A stretch of DNA of 64,000 nt from Timema cristinae (taxonomy: Eukaryota; Arthropoda; Insecta; Phasmatodea; Timematidae): assembly GCA_039000515.1 (NCBI GenBank), contig JBCFYV010000012.1, positions 12,648,905 through 12,712,904 of the forward strand. The letters are read 5' to 3'. Position 1 is the first letter of the stretch; every line of letters starts with the position of its first letter. Shown in pieces: positions 1-11,799 of the stretch. The notes under the pieces are model-generated. The model was not told the DNA's origin, made no database searches, and saw only the letters and a list, made by a program, of their open reading frames with translations. The position numbers and the translations under genes were made by a program.

Positions 1-1554
1 TTTTTTAAATGAACTTGAAAGGTTGTCATTCTTAACTGCATCAGTGGGCAAGTCAAATGGTTTAAGGATTGTCACTTTTTTTGTGAAGTTTGGAGTTTGA
101 ATCTAGGCCACTGTACTTTGGATACATTTCCCTAAATGGTTTCATTATCTCCTTTAAAAATAGTGGGAACATTTCTTTTACATTTTACTTGCTCTCATTT
201 ATTCTATTAACTTTATGATCATGCTTAAAGCTTGAACGCGTAGATTATTACGATTGAGATAAACCAATATAATATAAATTATTCTTAGTTTTTGACGCTC
301 GTTACGATATCTGGAAACAGTTATCATGAAAAATAAACTTTCTAAATTCTGAAAATGTCCATTGATTTTACAGCTCTCTAAATCATTAATATTTTTTTAA
401 ACTTTTAAAAGCAGTTTTAATCAAAATCGTTATCATTTTGACTTTCTCATATCAATATAAGGTAATGTAATCGAGAAAAAAAATCAACATTGAGATTATG
501 ACAAATCCTTACGTTTTATGTAAAACCGATACCAAAATAGTGAATTTTACAACTCTGTCGGTCTCCTCGTCTGTCGATCTAACTGTCTATCTCTCTGTCA
601 ATCAATAATCCCTGACCACAGATTTAAAACGGTTTTATGGAATTTTTTCAAACTAAATATTTAGATTACATAAGGTTATACCAACATTATTTTTTTCTTA
701 CCATGGTCCTTCAACTAATGAAAGTTTACTGATGAATGAAATTTTTTATGGAATTACACAATATTCTAAAATGTCTATACAATTTTGTTTAAAATGAATA
801 TTTAGTATTTGTTTGACGTAAAAAATAGCACTGTGTAATCTACTTTCGGGCAAAAATTGGTTGAAGAGTTAGTTAACTGATGGAAAATTTAGAAAACTTG
901 AAATAGCTAAAAAAATATTTTTTACGATTTTGTTCAAAATATGTCAGAAAATTGATATTTACGAGACATAACAAAGGACAATTGTTTTTTAAGTAAAAAC
1001 TTATTTAAGATTGTTTTAAAAAAGACTGATTTTTCAAAAAATACTTGAGATATTATTAAAATGGCTTTAAAGATTTGGTTGAAAATGGGTATCTTGGTAA
1101 GTGTTGGACGTGACATATAGCACTTTACACTTAATTTGGAGGTTAAAACTCATTTTATGGGTGGTTTACTGATAACGGATTTTTAAAAAACTTGGACATT
1201 TGTATAACGGCCCTAACGTTTCGTTTCAAATTATTTTGTATATTAGGATTGTTTTACATGACAATGTATCTACTACAATCTATTCTTGTTTTTTGTTGGA
1301 AATCTACCTTAATGGCTGCTTACTGAATGATATATATTGAATAGCTAATTGAAAAACAAATTTTGTTTACATTATTATAATTAGAAACTCTATAAATCCT
1401 TAATTTTAAATAAATACAGAGTTATTGAAAATAGATAATGGTTCTACTACAGACAAGTTTATAATTTTTAGCTAAGCTTATAATTTCATTCTGTCATCAG
1501 GACGATTTTTTTTCGTGAGTAGTTCTAACTTCATTTCACTGAATATATTTCATA
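1..1554. other. Gene-free AT-rich stretch with old repeat fragments
   Basis: No credible coding region. Around 555-600 there is a CTGTC-rich patch, followed by short motifs (phrases such as TTTACTGAT and runs of GAAAATTT) that resemble the dispersed CTGTCTGTC repeat seen more clearly near 8.7-10.5 kb. Probably decayed copies of that repeat; the match is by eye only. Confidence 0.4.
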
Positions 1555-1868
<314 letters not shown>

Positions 1869-1946
1869 TGTTATTTCATAAACATTAATTTCTGACTTAT
1901 TTGTTTTTTATACCTTATATAATTTTATATTAATACATACATTTTT

Positions 1947-2190
1947 AGCACCGGGTCTTACTACTCGTTTGGGTTGAATGACTATGTACTAATTTACTCT
2001 AATGAGTTAGAGACTATGAAGGCTTAATTTTAAAAATGTACCTACATTTGCGTGCAAGGTGATTGGAAAAACATTTAGGGAAACGAACTTTTAGTATTCC
2101 TGACTGTGACTGAGACCCCAATATACCCATCATATGCAGTATAATCTATTGGAGAGTGACGATATGCTTAAACCATGGAGCCACTGAACT
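1947..2190 (-). mobile_element. SINE family A, degenerate
   Basis: Same orientation and layout as the copy 80 bases upstream, but more diverged: the tail is recognisable (AGCACCGGGTCTTACTACTC on the + strand), the B-box region is eroded. An older insertion. Confidence 0.7.
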
Positions 2191-2223
2191 CGGTATATTT
2201 ATAATAATTAATTTGATGAAACT

Positions 2224-2224
2224 G

Positions 2225-2256
<32 letters not shown>

Positions 2257-2261
2257 TATAT
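2224..2261. repeat. (TA)n microsatellite
   Basis: Nearly uninterrupted TA dinucleotides, just beyond the head of the preceding SINE. Confidence 0.85.
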
Positions 2262-2572
2262 TCCTCTCACGGAAAGTTGTACAATTTATCAACACATCGT
2301 AAATATTTAAATCAATAGCTAATAACAACCAGCATCATTGAGCAAATAACTAATGTCAGGTTTATCTAGTCGGGTTTTCCTGTTACTTGGAGATCAATAT
2401 TTGAGTTATAGCCAGGTGTATTGAGTGTAGCTTTCTACAAATGCCTTACAGCTAACCCTCTACTCAAATGAGGGTTTAGTTATTCTCTACCTATACCTTC
2501 CTAGCCCCTACTCCAATATAAAGATTAAAATTGAACATTCTGTAATATGTAGTAATACGCAGTAGAAAAACA

Positions 2573-2575
<3 letters not shown>

Positions 2576-2608
<33 letters not shown>

Positions 2609-2880
2609 TGCACGACCCCGTACTACCCGTTTGGGTTTTACACATTATGATAACGTGTAATGTTAGGGTAATTGTGAGAGGAAATGGAGGACCTACAGTT
2701 TAACGTGGGATCTGAACCACGGTAGAGGCCTGGCTTTCCACACATTGTGAAATAATACACATATTGTCAGAGGTAAAGAAAGGGTTTTCCAATCAGATAA
2801 ATCTTTACCGCGACCGAGGATTAAACCCCGGATCCCCAACACAGAAGTCTGACACCTTACCCTTAGACCACCAGGTCACT
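2576..2880 (-). mobile_element. SINE family B with (TAA)n tail
   Basis: A second tRNA-derived family. On the minus strand the head begins GTGACCTGGTGGTCTAAGGG and has a B-box-like GGGTTTAATCC. The head and body differ from family A, yet the 3' end carries the same tail (hairpin and CTACCCG motif) and a (TTA)n run at 2576-2608 on the + strand. Somewhat diverged relative to the copy at 28.4 kb. Confidence 0.8.
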
Positions 2881-3797
2881 AATGTAAAAAAAACTAACGA
2901 AAAAACCCTACACCATCACTTATATTAGAGTATGTTTCCTAGAATTCATGTTTGACCAATATAAATATTTTATATATGTATAGGCCTACATATAGATGAT
3001 ATATTTTATGTTATATATAAAAGCCATTATATATGATTAATATCCTAATATAATTTAAAGTTTTAAAGGGTTATATTTGTAATATGCTATAGTTCCACAC
3101 CATATCAAATTTAGGTGTAAGACTACACCCTTTGCATTGTTAACAAGAGACGATATGTATTCCGCGCTTTTTCGCCCTTCAAGACATCATACAAATAACC
3201 ACATTACATTCTAACCTTTGAAGAAAACGGAGAAATAGTTTGGTTAATTTCGGTTGGTTGAGCCTTCTTCTCCATTCCTTGCTACCAATTTATCCGCCCC
3301 CCCCCCCTTCTCCTTCGCACCCGTCTTTCCATTCAAACAAAAAATAAACCGTAGAAAACTCATACCCGCCCCCTTAATTTGATCTTTTTCCCTCTCCTTG
3401 ATCTTAGCCATTTCTCCAAGTCTTCAGGCGTCGTTCCGAAACCCATTTCGCTCTCTCGTCTTGTGTGTCCCCACCATTTAAGGGGACACAAATCGTCTTT
3501 GTAAATGGTAATTGTCACCAAAAGCGGCGGGTGAAGTGAATCTCATGGTATGGAATCTTTTGGTTCCTCCTTCCCCCTTTCCCACCACCTCCCTCCCCTC
3601 TCCTTTTTGTCCAATACTACACTTGTCTTTTCACCATTGCTGCCGTCACTCGCCGTTACATCTGATGTCGCTGTTTCTCTCCTTTAATAAGTATGCAGGT
3701 ATGTAATTGAAAATAAGTTTAGGGATTAATTGATTTAAAATGACAATATATTAAAAAAACGAATAATGCCTTTAACACAAGGGCTATAAATGACTTA
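2881..3797. other. Gene-free; C-rich island and a hairpin
   Basis: No gene recognised. From about 3,280 to 3,670 the + strand is C/T-rich with a poly-C run near 3,297. A perfect 9-bp inverted repeat (TGTGTCCCC / GGGGACACA, 9-base loop) lies at 3464-3490. The open frame at 3512-3706 shows only low-complexity Pro/Ser/Leu composition. Confidence 0.4.
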
Positions 3798-4032
3798 CCC
3801 ACATCGGCCACACGAGGCACACATTTCTGGCCCATATGTTTTGGTTTGCCGGTGAGTATAGTGTTGGGGTTCGAATACCGGTCGAGTGTGCTGATGTGAC
3901 ATTTCCTAAATTATTTATTAATCTCCCTTCACACCTATTCAGTTATACTTCATACAAGGATCTACGTAACACAATCCTACTCTATATAAGTATAAATATG
4001 CCGATAGCCCGGTTGGGTGGTTATCTGAGGAA
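3798..4032 (+). mobile_element. SINE family A, degenerate
   Basis: Plus-strand copy. A B-box-like GGGGTTCGAATACC near 3,866 is followed by body blocks (TTTCCTAAATT, CTCCCTTCA) and a worn tail (TAGCCCGGTTGGGTGG near 4,005). The A box is weak. Confidence 0.6.
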
Positions 4033-5426
4033 GCCAGCATAAAAAAAGGTAATTTTTTGTTTACTTTATCTTTTACATAATAGACAAAATTATATTGAGT
4101 TGTTCTTAAAATAGATATCTAGAAAATGTCATATGCACTTTCTTTATTTATAATTAAATATTGGATAAAATGTTATTTTTTTTACAGTTGGTCAGCCTGC
4201 TGGTTTGATTGTTGGTTTGTATTCACTCCATTTATTCCGAAAGATATCAGTCTAATCTTGACTGACTATAGTATGTCCGTATCTTATAAGCTGCTCAATA
4301 GTTTAACCAGTCATGGTAGGCTTGCCACCTTTCAGGGTAAACAGAATGTAGGCATAAATATATTACAAATAAAATATTTAGGTAAATTTTTAAATATGTA
4401 AAATATTTTATCAATAATAAGTTCAAAAATTCAAATTTATAAAATTAGAGAAATGATAACAATATGAAAACCTTTAAAAAAATCTAAAGTAAAATAATAA
4501 CATTATAAATAATCATTTTAACTAATATGTGTTAATTGATTAGTTATCAAGTCAACAAAATCTAATAACAACGTAATCTGTAAATAAACTTGATAATTAA
4601 AGAATACATGATATGAGTAGTTCAAGTCATATTAATTAAGAGGAAGTTGAATGGTTTTCACTAATTGAAAGTAAATAAATAGAACGCTTCACCGTACATA
4701 CTTTCTCTCTCTTTAATCTTAGAATAAATTAATTTACTAAAAACTCGTAACATTTTTGAAACGAAATAATATACACTGTTGCAAAAAAACTCTACCAAAG
4801 AGGATAAACGTAATAGTATACAATGATACAGAAACATCGAAAGTAGAGGAACAGCTCTGTCTACCAAAAAGCATAACAATTTACTTCATATTTCTAAGTA
4901 CTCCATAAAAAACACAAATTTTGCTCATAATTGGAATTTAAGGGCAATGTGGGAAGTAACCTCCCAATATTTAGAGGATAACACAAAGCCAATTACAATC
5001 AAAATTAATATAAATAATAAATAATTAACAATTAATTTATGAAAGAGATATCAGCTTTGTTTTAATTTTTTTTAATTTCCAACTAACTTTGTGACTAAAC
5101 ATAACCCTTAACACCTATCCAACCCCCCTTTTGACATCCCCAATAGCCTCTTTGCATTTTTGGGGCCTTACAAAATCAATACCAAGCGTAAGTAATTTTT
5201 TCTGGTATATTTCTTTAACCCACATCAGGGTTTATTAATGAATGTAAACACGTGGTGCTCTCTGTGTCCTGTTGAGTATCTCCAGCATAACAGTATTATC
5301 CTTTGAGATATTGCTTCCAAGGCAGTTGAAGTTGGAAACTGATTCTAATCTAGTCCATTCCAAAAGAATGTTTAGATTTAATCTTTTTCTGTTGACAGGT
5401 ATATCCACTGTCTTGGTTTTACTGGT
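4033..5426. other. Gene-free AT-rich stretch
   Basis: No coding signal and no recognised repeat apart from simple AT-rich tracts. The short open frames here have no recognisable motifs and the composition of random AT-rich DNA. Confidence 0.4.
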
Positions 5427-5656
5427 ATGTTATTATTATTATTATTATTATTATTATATTACCTGCACCGCGTATTACTACCCGTTCGGGTTATACGCAC
5501 TTACGCTAATGTGTAATGGTAGAGTGATTGTGAGATGAAATGAGGACCTACAGTTTAACGTGGAATCCGAACCACGGTGGAGGCATGTCATTCCCACATT
5601 CACAAGATGTCTTGTCAGAGGTGAAGGAAGGGTTTGGTAATCAGATAAATCTGTGC
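5427..5656 (-). mobile_element. SINE family B, 5'-truncated
   Basis: A (TTA)n run (5427-5457) followed by the shared tail and the family B body (motifs CCTACAGTTTAACGTGG and GTCAGAGGTGAAGGAAGG on the + strand). It stops before the tRNA-like head at about 5,656. 5' truncation is what target-primed reverse transcription produces. Confidence 0.8.
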
Positions 5657-6494
5657 ATTTACTGGTATGAAATACCTCTTTGACTAACTCAGTACGAGCC
5701 TTCCCTGGTTAAATGTTTGCCCCCCACCTCCCCCCCCCCCTAAACAAAATGCTGAAATTCCGGCTATGTGTTTGCTTATAGCTTAGAAAATATTGGTTTT
5801 ATAAAAATATATTCCAGTTTAAATATTTTAATTTTAACAGTACTACGAATTTTCAATTATGAATTATTTCGTTTCTCAAAGCTGAGGATACATGAACAAA
5901 ATTGGAAATTAATTCTGATGTAAATTGCCCTTAAAATAATTTGCATGGGTAAATTAGAGTTACCATTTTGTTTATTATGTTAAACAGTGTCTAGATACAA
6001 ATGTAAAGAGTAACTTTTGAAAATAAAATAATTTTTTTCCCTTTATGCCCTTTTGTAGACTACCTATAATTTTAGGGTTAGATATTAATTCTAAAATATT
6101 ATCGAAGGGACCTTGATGAAAACGCTAGATAATAGCTCTTAGCACAATCAGCAAAATGGTCATTAGCTATAATCCAAAGAACAAGCCGATGAGATGGCTT
6201 GATAAACAGATTGCATCGCAAAAACATTTTTTCAGTTTCAGGGTGTTATGAATAGTTGACATTTATAAAATCTAAAGTTCGATTTTTTTTTACAATCATT
6301 ATACTTTTCTCTCCGAGATGTTGGGAGAAAATAAAACACACACTTAAATCAATTTTTTTTAATTGATTCCTAGTTTATTCAACATAGTTCAATTAAATAT
6401 CTTATTTATTTTAGTAACGGTGCTTTGATTATTTGTATATATTTAATGGATATTTAATGATTGAATACACCAATTTAAATGTAATTTTATCCCA
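5657..6494. other. Gene-free AT-rich stretch
   Basis: Nothing recognised; a C-run near 5,730 and AT-rich unique-looking sequence. Confidence 0.4.
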
Positions 6495-6720
6495 CTTCAG
6501 TGGCCAAATGGTCTAAGGCATCACTCTCACAAAAGACTATACTATCAATGACGGGGATATCGGGGTTCGATCCTGGTTGGGTATTTCCTAAAGGGGTTTC
6601 CACTCTCCCTTCATGCAAATGCGAGTACACTTCCTCTAAATTCAATCTTCCTTATTTCGAGCCCATTAGTATAATTAATACATAGCTGTATAGCACAAAT
6701 AGGTAGTAAGACCCAATGGG
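6495..6720 (+). mobile_element. SINE family A, near full length
   Basis: Plus-strand copy. Head with GTGGCCAAATGGTCTAAGGC (A-box region), B box GGGGTTCGATCC near 6,563, family body (ACTCTCCCTTCATGCAAATG) and a diverged tail ending TAGTAAGACCCAATGGG. Confidence 0.8.
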
Positions 6721-6817
6721 AAAAATTAAAAAAATCTATGTGAAATAAAAACTGGTTTAATTCAAATATCAATATTTTAAGACTATGGTTTTCTAATCAA
6801 ATATAATCGTTTTGTTG

Positions 6818-7025
6818 TGCTCCACTTCTTACTGTACGAAGGGGTAAGGACGTTATAATCTCTAGGAAATGCACCCAAATTCTAACGAAGGAAAGATAGT
6901 AAGCCATTTAAGAAAAAACACCCTCAGTATACCCGGCCAGAATTTAGGCCCGGATCTCCCAGTAACTGACAAACCATTCTATCGTAAGAGTGACTGACGC
7001 CTTAGAACCAACGATCACCAATGTG
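6818..7025 (-). mobile_element. SINE family A
   Basis: Minus-strand copy facing the previous one, about 100 bases away. The body block ACACCCTCAGTATACCCGG and the head (TGACGCCTTAGAACC on the + strand) are clear, the tail is diverged. Confidence 0.7.
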
Positions 7026-7084
7026 AGTCAATCAATAGTGGCAGTTTTTCTATATCACCACGTGTAACTAGCCTTAAGGGTCCA

Positions 7085-7266
7085 CGCCAATGTACCAACT
7101 ATTCTAATGTGTTAGAGATTAGTATGATTGAATTTAGGGGAAGTGTATCCGAATTTAAATCGATGGAGAGTGGAAAACCATTTGGGAAACACCACCCTCA
7201 CTACACCCGACCTGTATCAAACCCTGATCTCCCCATAATTAGCAGTCTAGTCTGTCGCGAGAGAGG
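7085..7266 (-). mobile_element. SINE family A, truncated at both ends
   Basis: Body and B-box region recognisable (CCACCCTCACTACACCCGAC, then TATCAAACCCTGATC on the + strand). The 3' tail is missing its hairpin and the head is cut at about 7,266. Confidence 0.65.
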
Positions 7267-8720
7267 ATACCGAGTGCTAATTTGTTCACTTTCCAGTAGA
7301 AAACGGCGAAAATAGAAAACACACAAAATAGAAGTTCTAAATTGGTTAGGACGAGGTATCTCTCTCTCGTAATACACACGTTATTTCCTCTAAATAGATT
7401 CCCATCCCTAACGCTCCCCTTGCCAAAGAGTCAACCTTCCCCACTTGACGTTTGATGTTTTCCTTCAGCTGCTACTTACAGTTGGCGGGGACGAAAGCGG
7501 CGGTTCGACCGATGTGACCGAGTGACTCACTACAGGCAATACAGTAATACGGACACCAGGAAATTACCGATTTGTTCAAAAATAGAGTCGTCCTCTTTGA
7601 GGGTTAAAAAATAATGTAACTTAGATGAAAATAGATGTTAGTTAAAACACATTCGTACATATTACTTCTCATAAATTATATTGCAAAAGGAAACCCCGGT
7701 GCAAGAAAGAAACAACTAAATTTTCTTTTTTTCATGAGATAAAAAATATATTTATAAAAATAGCTACTGTGAACTGACTTTAAAAAAATGTTATTAGTAT
7801 GACTATAAATAAACAGTTACCAGTAAACCATACGTAAATAATTTTACTCAAAAATAGCATAAATATTATTTCTAATATTCATGCAAAACACTCTCGCTAT
7901 ATAAAAATAATGTAAAACAATTTCTCATACTTGTTAATAAATAAATTACCCTTCACATTAAAAAAAATGAACACAGGTTATTATTTATCATGTAAAACAC
8001 TAACTAAAAACTCATTTAAAACAAAATCGCAAAGCTTAATTTGAATTTAAATTTGTTATTTTATTAAATTACCATTTATTTTAGGGATATAATAGGAATC
8101 ACGACTTTGTACTACCTTATAAAATTTAACGAAATTCAATCAACCATCAGCTGTAGCCCAGGTATAAAGAAACAGTAAAATAAACTTAAATTGAAAAATT
8201 ACACCTAGACACGAAAATATTTGATATTTAGATCCGGCTATAACCGCAATTAACAAATATAATAGCTTAGCTGTTTAATACATTATTATATTAATATTCG
8301 TACAATTGGCGTTGCACATATTTACAGCGTAAAACCTTTTCAAGTCAAATATGGCTGCGTTATCCAATAGTTCGTGCGTGATCTTAATTGATTAAAGTTT
8401 TGTAGCTGACGCTTTCCGCGAGCTTATCACAAGAGACTGCCTTCAAATAGAGTGAAGAATTACCCTGGGTATGGGATTACTCCCGGATAGCTAATTTATT
8501 ATAGCATTTATGTAATTAGTAATGGTCCCAGGTTCTATTCACGTGCCCAGGTGTAGTTTTTTAATTTAAAGAATATCTAATTAAATGGTAGTTTACTGAA
8601 AGCCTATTTTTGAAAATTTTGTTCCACCTTCTAATATACAATATGAGAAAGATTTTACGATTGGGTAGAACCATTCAAAATTTCCCACGATTTCTAGGAA
8701 AAGAGTATTTTTTATGATCA
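7267..8720. other. Gene-free; small G+C-rich patch
   Basis: From about 7,380 to 7,560 the base composition is richer in G and C than the flanks (for example GGCGGGGACGAAAGCGGCGG), with no open frame or repeat assignable. The rest is AT-rich. A weak tRNA-like B box (CCAGGTTCTATTC) near 8,530 is too isolated to call. Confidence 0.35.
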
Positions 8721-9951
8721 TAAAATAACTGAATTCTAAGATTTTTATGGATATTAACATTTCATATACACATTGAAAACGAAAAAGTTATTTTTATTTT
8801 TGAAATGTCATCTGTCTATCTTATCCTAAAGCCAAAACTATTCCACCGATCAGGCTAAAACTTGTTATTTAGAATTTTGATAGAATTCCCTTCAAGAGTT
8901 TTGGAATTAGATATCTCCTTTAAGAGCGAAATGAGAGAAAAATAAAAATTCTTAAAATTGACTCTAACGGTTTTTATTAGCATTCGCATATAAGCATTGA
9001 CATTACAAACAAAATGGACGCTCTCATTTACTAGGGAAAATGATTTTTAGAATAGTTTATATAGCCTAAATATTCAATTTTTGATCATATTTCGGAGCTA
9101 TTTTAGATAATAAATAACTAAGGACTTCATAATAAAAATGTAAGATGTATAAAATAAAAGTTTTTATTTTAGATATATATTTATAAAACCAATAGTTTAC
9201 CGATCAATTATCAAATATTTGAAACCGATAATAGAGTGTTACTCTCCACATTGAAGTGAAGGAACAAGAAAGTATATGCGATGTACAGTACCGTTTATTA
9301 CTTTTACGCTATCTTACAGGTAGAAAACTATTGTGTTCGTCAAAAAAATGGGCTCGAGATTTTGATTAATCTCGACGTTTCATGACCCCCGGAATCCGAA
9401 AAAGTGGTTTTTGAATTTCCGTCTGTCTGTTTGTCTGTACCTCCAACTAGAGCCTAAACTGTTTTACCTATCAGGCTAAAGCGTGTTGCTAGGTTTTTCA
9501 TATAGTTTCCCCGATATATTTTTGGAATTGGATATCTGACCCTAAAATTAAGGATAGTTTACTAAAGGGCAAAGAGAGAAAAAGTCGATTTTCTCAAAAT
9601 TGGCTCTAACGATTTTAAGGATCAAATAGCCGAAGCTATTAATTTTGTTTTTTATTGAGGAATTCTCCATCAAGATATATAAAGATTTTGATTAAATTTT
9701 ATTTCTAAACATTTATAAATATTCCGATCAAAAGGCTACTCTCAATATTTCTGCAAAATGACTTTAAGGGCTCTGGTCTGATAGGTAAACTACTATTTTC
9801 TATAATATCTCCGAAACTATTTGAGTGAGATATGAAATAACTTTTCAATACAAATATGTAAATCTAATTATAATACAAATATTTTATTAGAAGCATATTT
9901 TTATAAAACCAATAACTTTCAAGCTACATATATACGCATTAAATATGCATA

Positions 9952-9996
<45 letters not shown>

Positions 9997-10560
9997 TACG
10001 CATATATATATTATGATATATATATATATATAATTATATCATATTATATATGCTAATAAAGCATAATATAGTATATAATATAATATAATAATAATGCATA
10101 TTAATGTTTTTTATAACTTCGAACTATTGGACCATACATTAATAACTGAAAGTGTTGTATCGACGTCTCATGAGCCCAACCCTAAAAAGTGGTCTTTGCA
10201 ATGCCGTCTGTCTGTGTGTCTGTTTAAACTTAAAATTAAGAGTAGTTTGATAGAGGATAAAAAGAAAAACAATGGATTTTCTCAAAATCGAATCTAACGA
10301 TTTTTGGTTAAAATTCGTATCTAGGCGTTGATTAAGATTATAAATAGACTGGATATTTTCACTTTCCAGGGTATTTTACAGTATCTGAAATTTCCGTATT
10401 ACCGAAACTATTTGAGATACTAAATAACTTGTCATTTCAAAATTGTAGTACTATTAAAAATAAAAAACGTTATATAAAATATATTTTTATAAAACCATCG
10501 TTTCTGAGATATTGGCAAATATATTAATACAATTTTGTGAGCTTTAGTTGTAAAGAAATA
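8720..10560 (+). repeat. Cluster of dispersed CTGTCTGTC repeat copies
   Basis: At least three diverged copies in tandem (about 8,730-9,200, 9,330-9,930, 10,150-10,540). Shared blocks in order: ATGACCCCCGGAATCCG-like, CCGTCTGTCTGTTTGTCTGT, GCCTAAACTGTTTTACC, TATCAGGCTAAA, TTTTGGAATT.GATATCT, AGTTTACT.AAGGGC, TCTAACGATTTT, TATAAAACCAATAG. No coding potential is preserved. I do not recognise its class; comparable CTGTCTGTC-containing repeats are widespread in invertebrates. Other copies lie near 28.7-30.3 kb (reverse) and 33.4-33.9 kb. Confidence 0.6.
9940..10100. repeat. AT-rich low-complexity microsatellite
   Basis: Long runs of TA interrupted by TGCATA and TAATATAA words, inside the dispersed-repeat cluster. 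Confidence 0.8.
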
Positions 10561-11799
10561 CTAACTACTTAAAGTTTAACGCAATAATTCTGTAATGCCA
10601 TAGAGTAATTAAATATAAGTAAGTCTTTCAAAAAGTTTAAGAAATAACGCTCTTAGGAGAAATGTTTGTACAACAATGATCTATCTCCATTTCGGACGCA
10701 ATAGTCAATACTTACATATTTTATTGGTCTAAATGATTATAAATGAGGAGTTTAATAGAAATGAGATGACATGAAGATGTACAACACCCAATAAAAGGTC
10801 GAAAGTTTTAACCAGAAGACGAAATTATAACACGAGTGTTGACCCTTGTAGACCCAATATTGATCTTATTTATATTTCCAAACATACAAATGAAAACATT
10901 AATTCTTTAAAAATTAATTTATATAATTTAAAACCGGTACTCAAAGAATGTCTTACATAAGTATAGTGCAATGTATGCTTGGGTTTGCTAGTGTGTATTT
11001 TTTCGTTTCACATTCATTACGAGTTTTGGGTAAATATATCCATTTTTAAACCATAGAGTGAGAAAGTCCATACGGAGTTCCGTATCATTTGTTTTAATGG
11101 TAATTGTCAAAAGTTAAGTGTTAATAAATGTATATTAAATTACTTAATAGTTCCTAAGTAAATTATACTGAAACATTAAAATTTGAAAGTACTCGGATAT
11201 TATGCATGCAAAGTTTAATATTCCAATAGCCCGACACCTTAACTAAGTCAATAGCTTGTCTAAGGAGTTCGGTTCATATTCCTTGCATTACATAAAAGTT
11301 TTTGAAATAGGGGATTCCTCTTTTACAGTGTTGAATTAAAGGCCAAGGGACTGTGTCTAATGTATTTTATAGAATATTAAGTTAGTTTGTATATAGTCAG
11401 TCATTTCATAAATATGTGTCTGTCTCCGTGATTCAAACTCTCTTTTTTTAATCCAGAAACTATACAGCACTCTAATGCAATTATTTAATCGGGTAAAGGA
11501 AACACTTTTTCATTGTTTAACGACAATTAACAACTATTAACAACTATTAGGTATAAATGGTATGGTAAAAAATACTGTCAAAATTGGGCCCAATACATTC
11601 CGGTTAATAAGATATTATTTCTTGGAAATTAATTGTGAGACATCGGAAGGAAAACTCTCTCACATACCTAGTTTCCTCTGATAGCTTTATGGACAAATGC
11701 AAAGATAAATGGGAAGAGGTATATTAGTGTACTTAATTATACCAATTTTAGGAAGTTTGAAGTGATTTTTGACCTTCCTCTTGTTGCACCCTCTCTGAG
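10561..11799. other. Gene-free AT-rich stretch
   Basis: No coding signal and no repeat recognised. Confidence 0.35.

Noticed and set aside
9940..10100. AT-rich tract as a replication origin or matrix attachment site
   Set aside because: It is a plain TA-type microsatellite within a repeat cluster; nothing specific supports a functional call.
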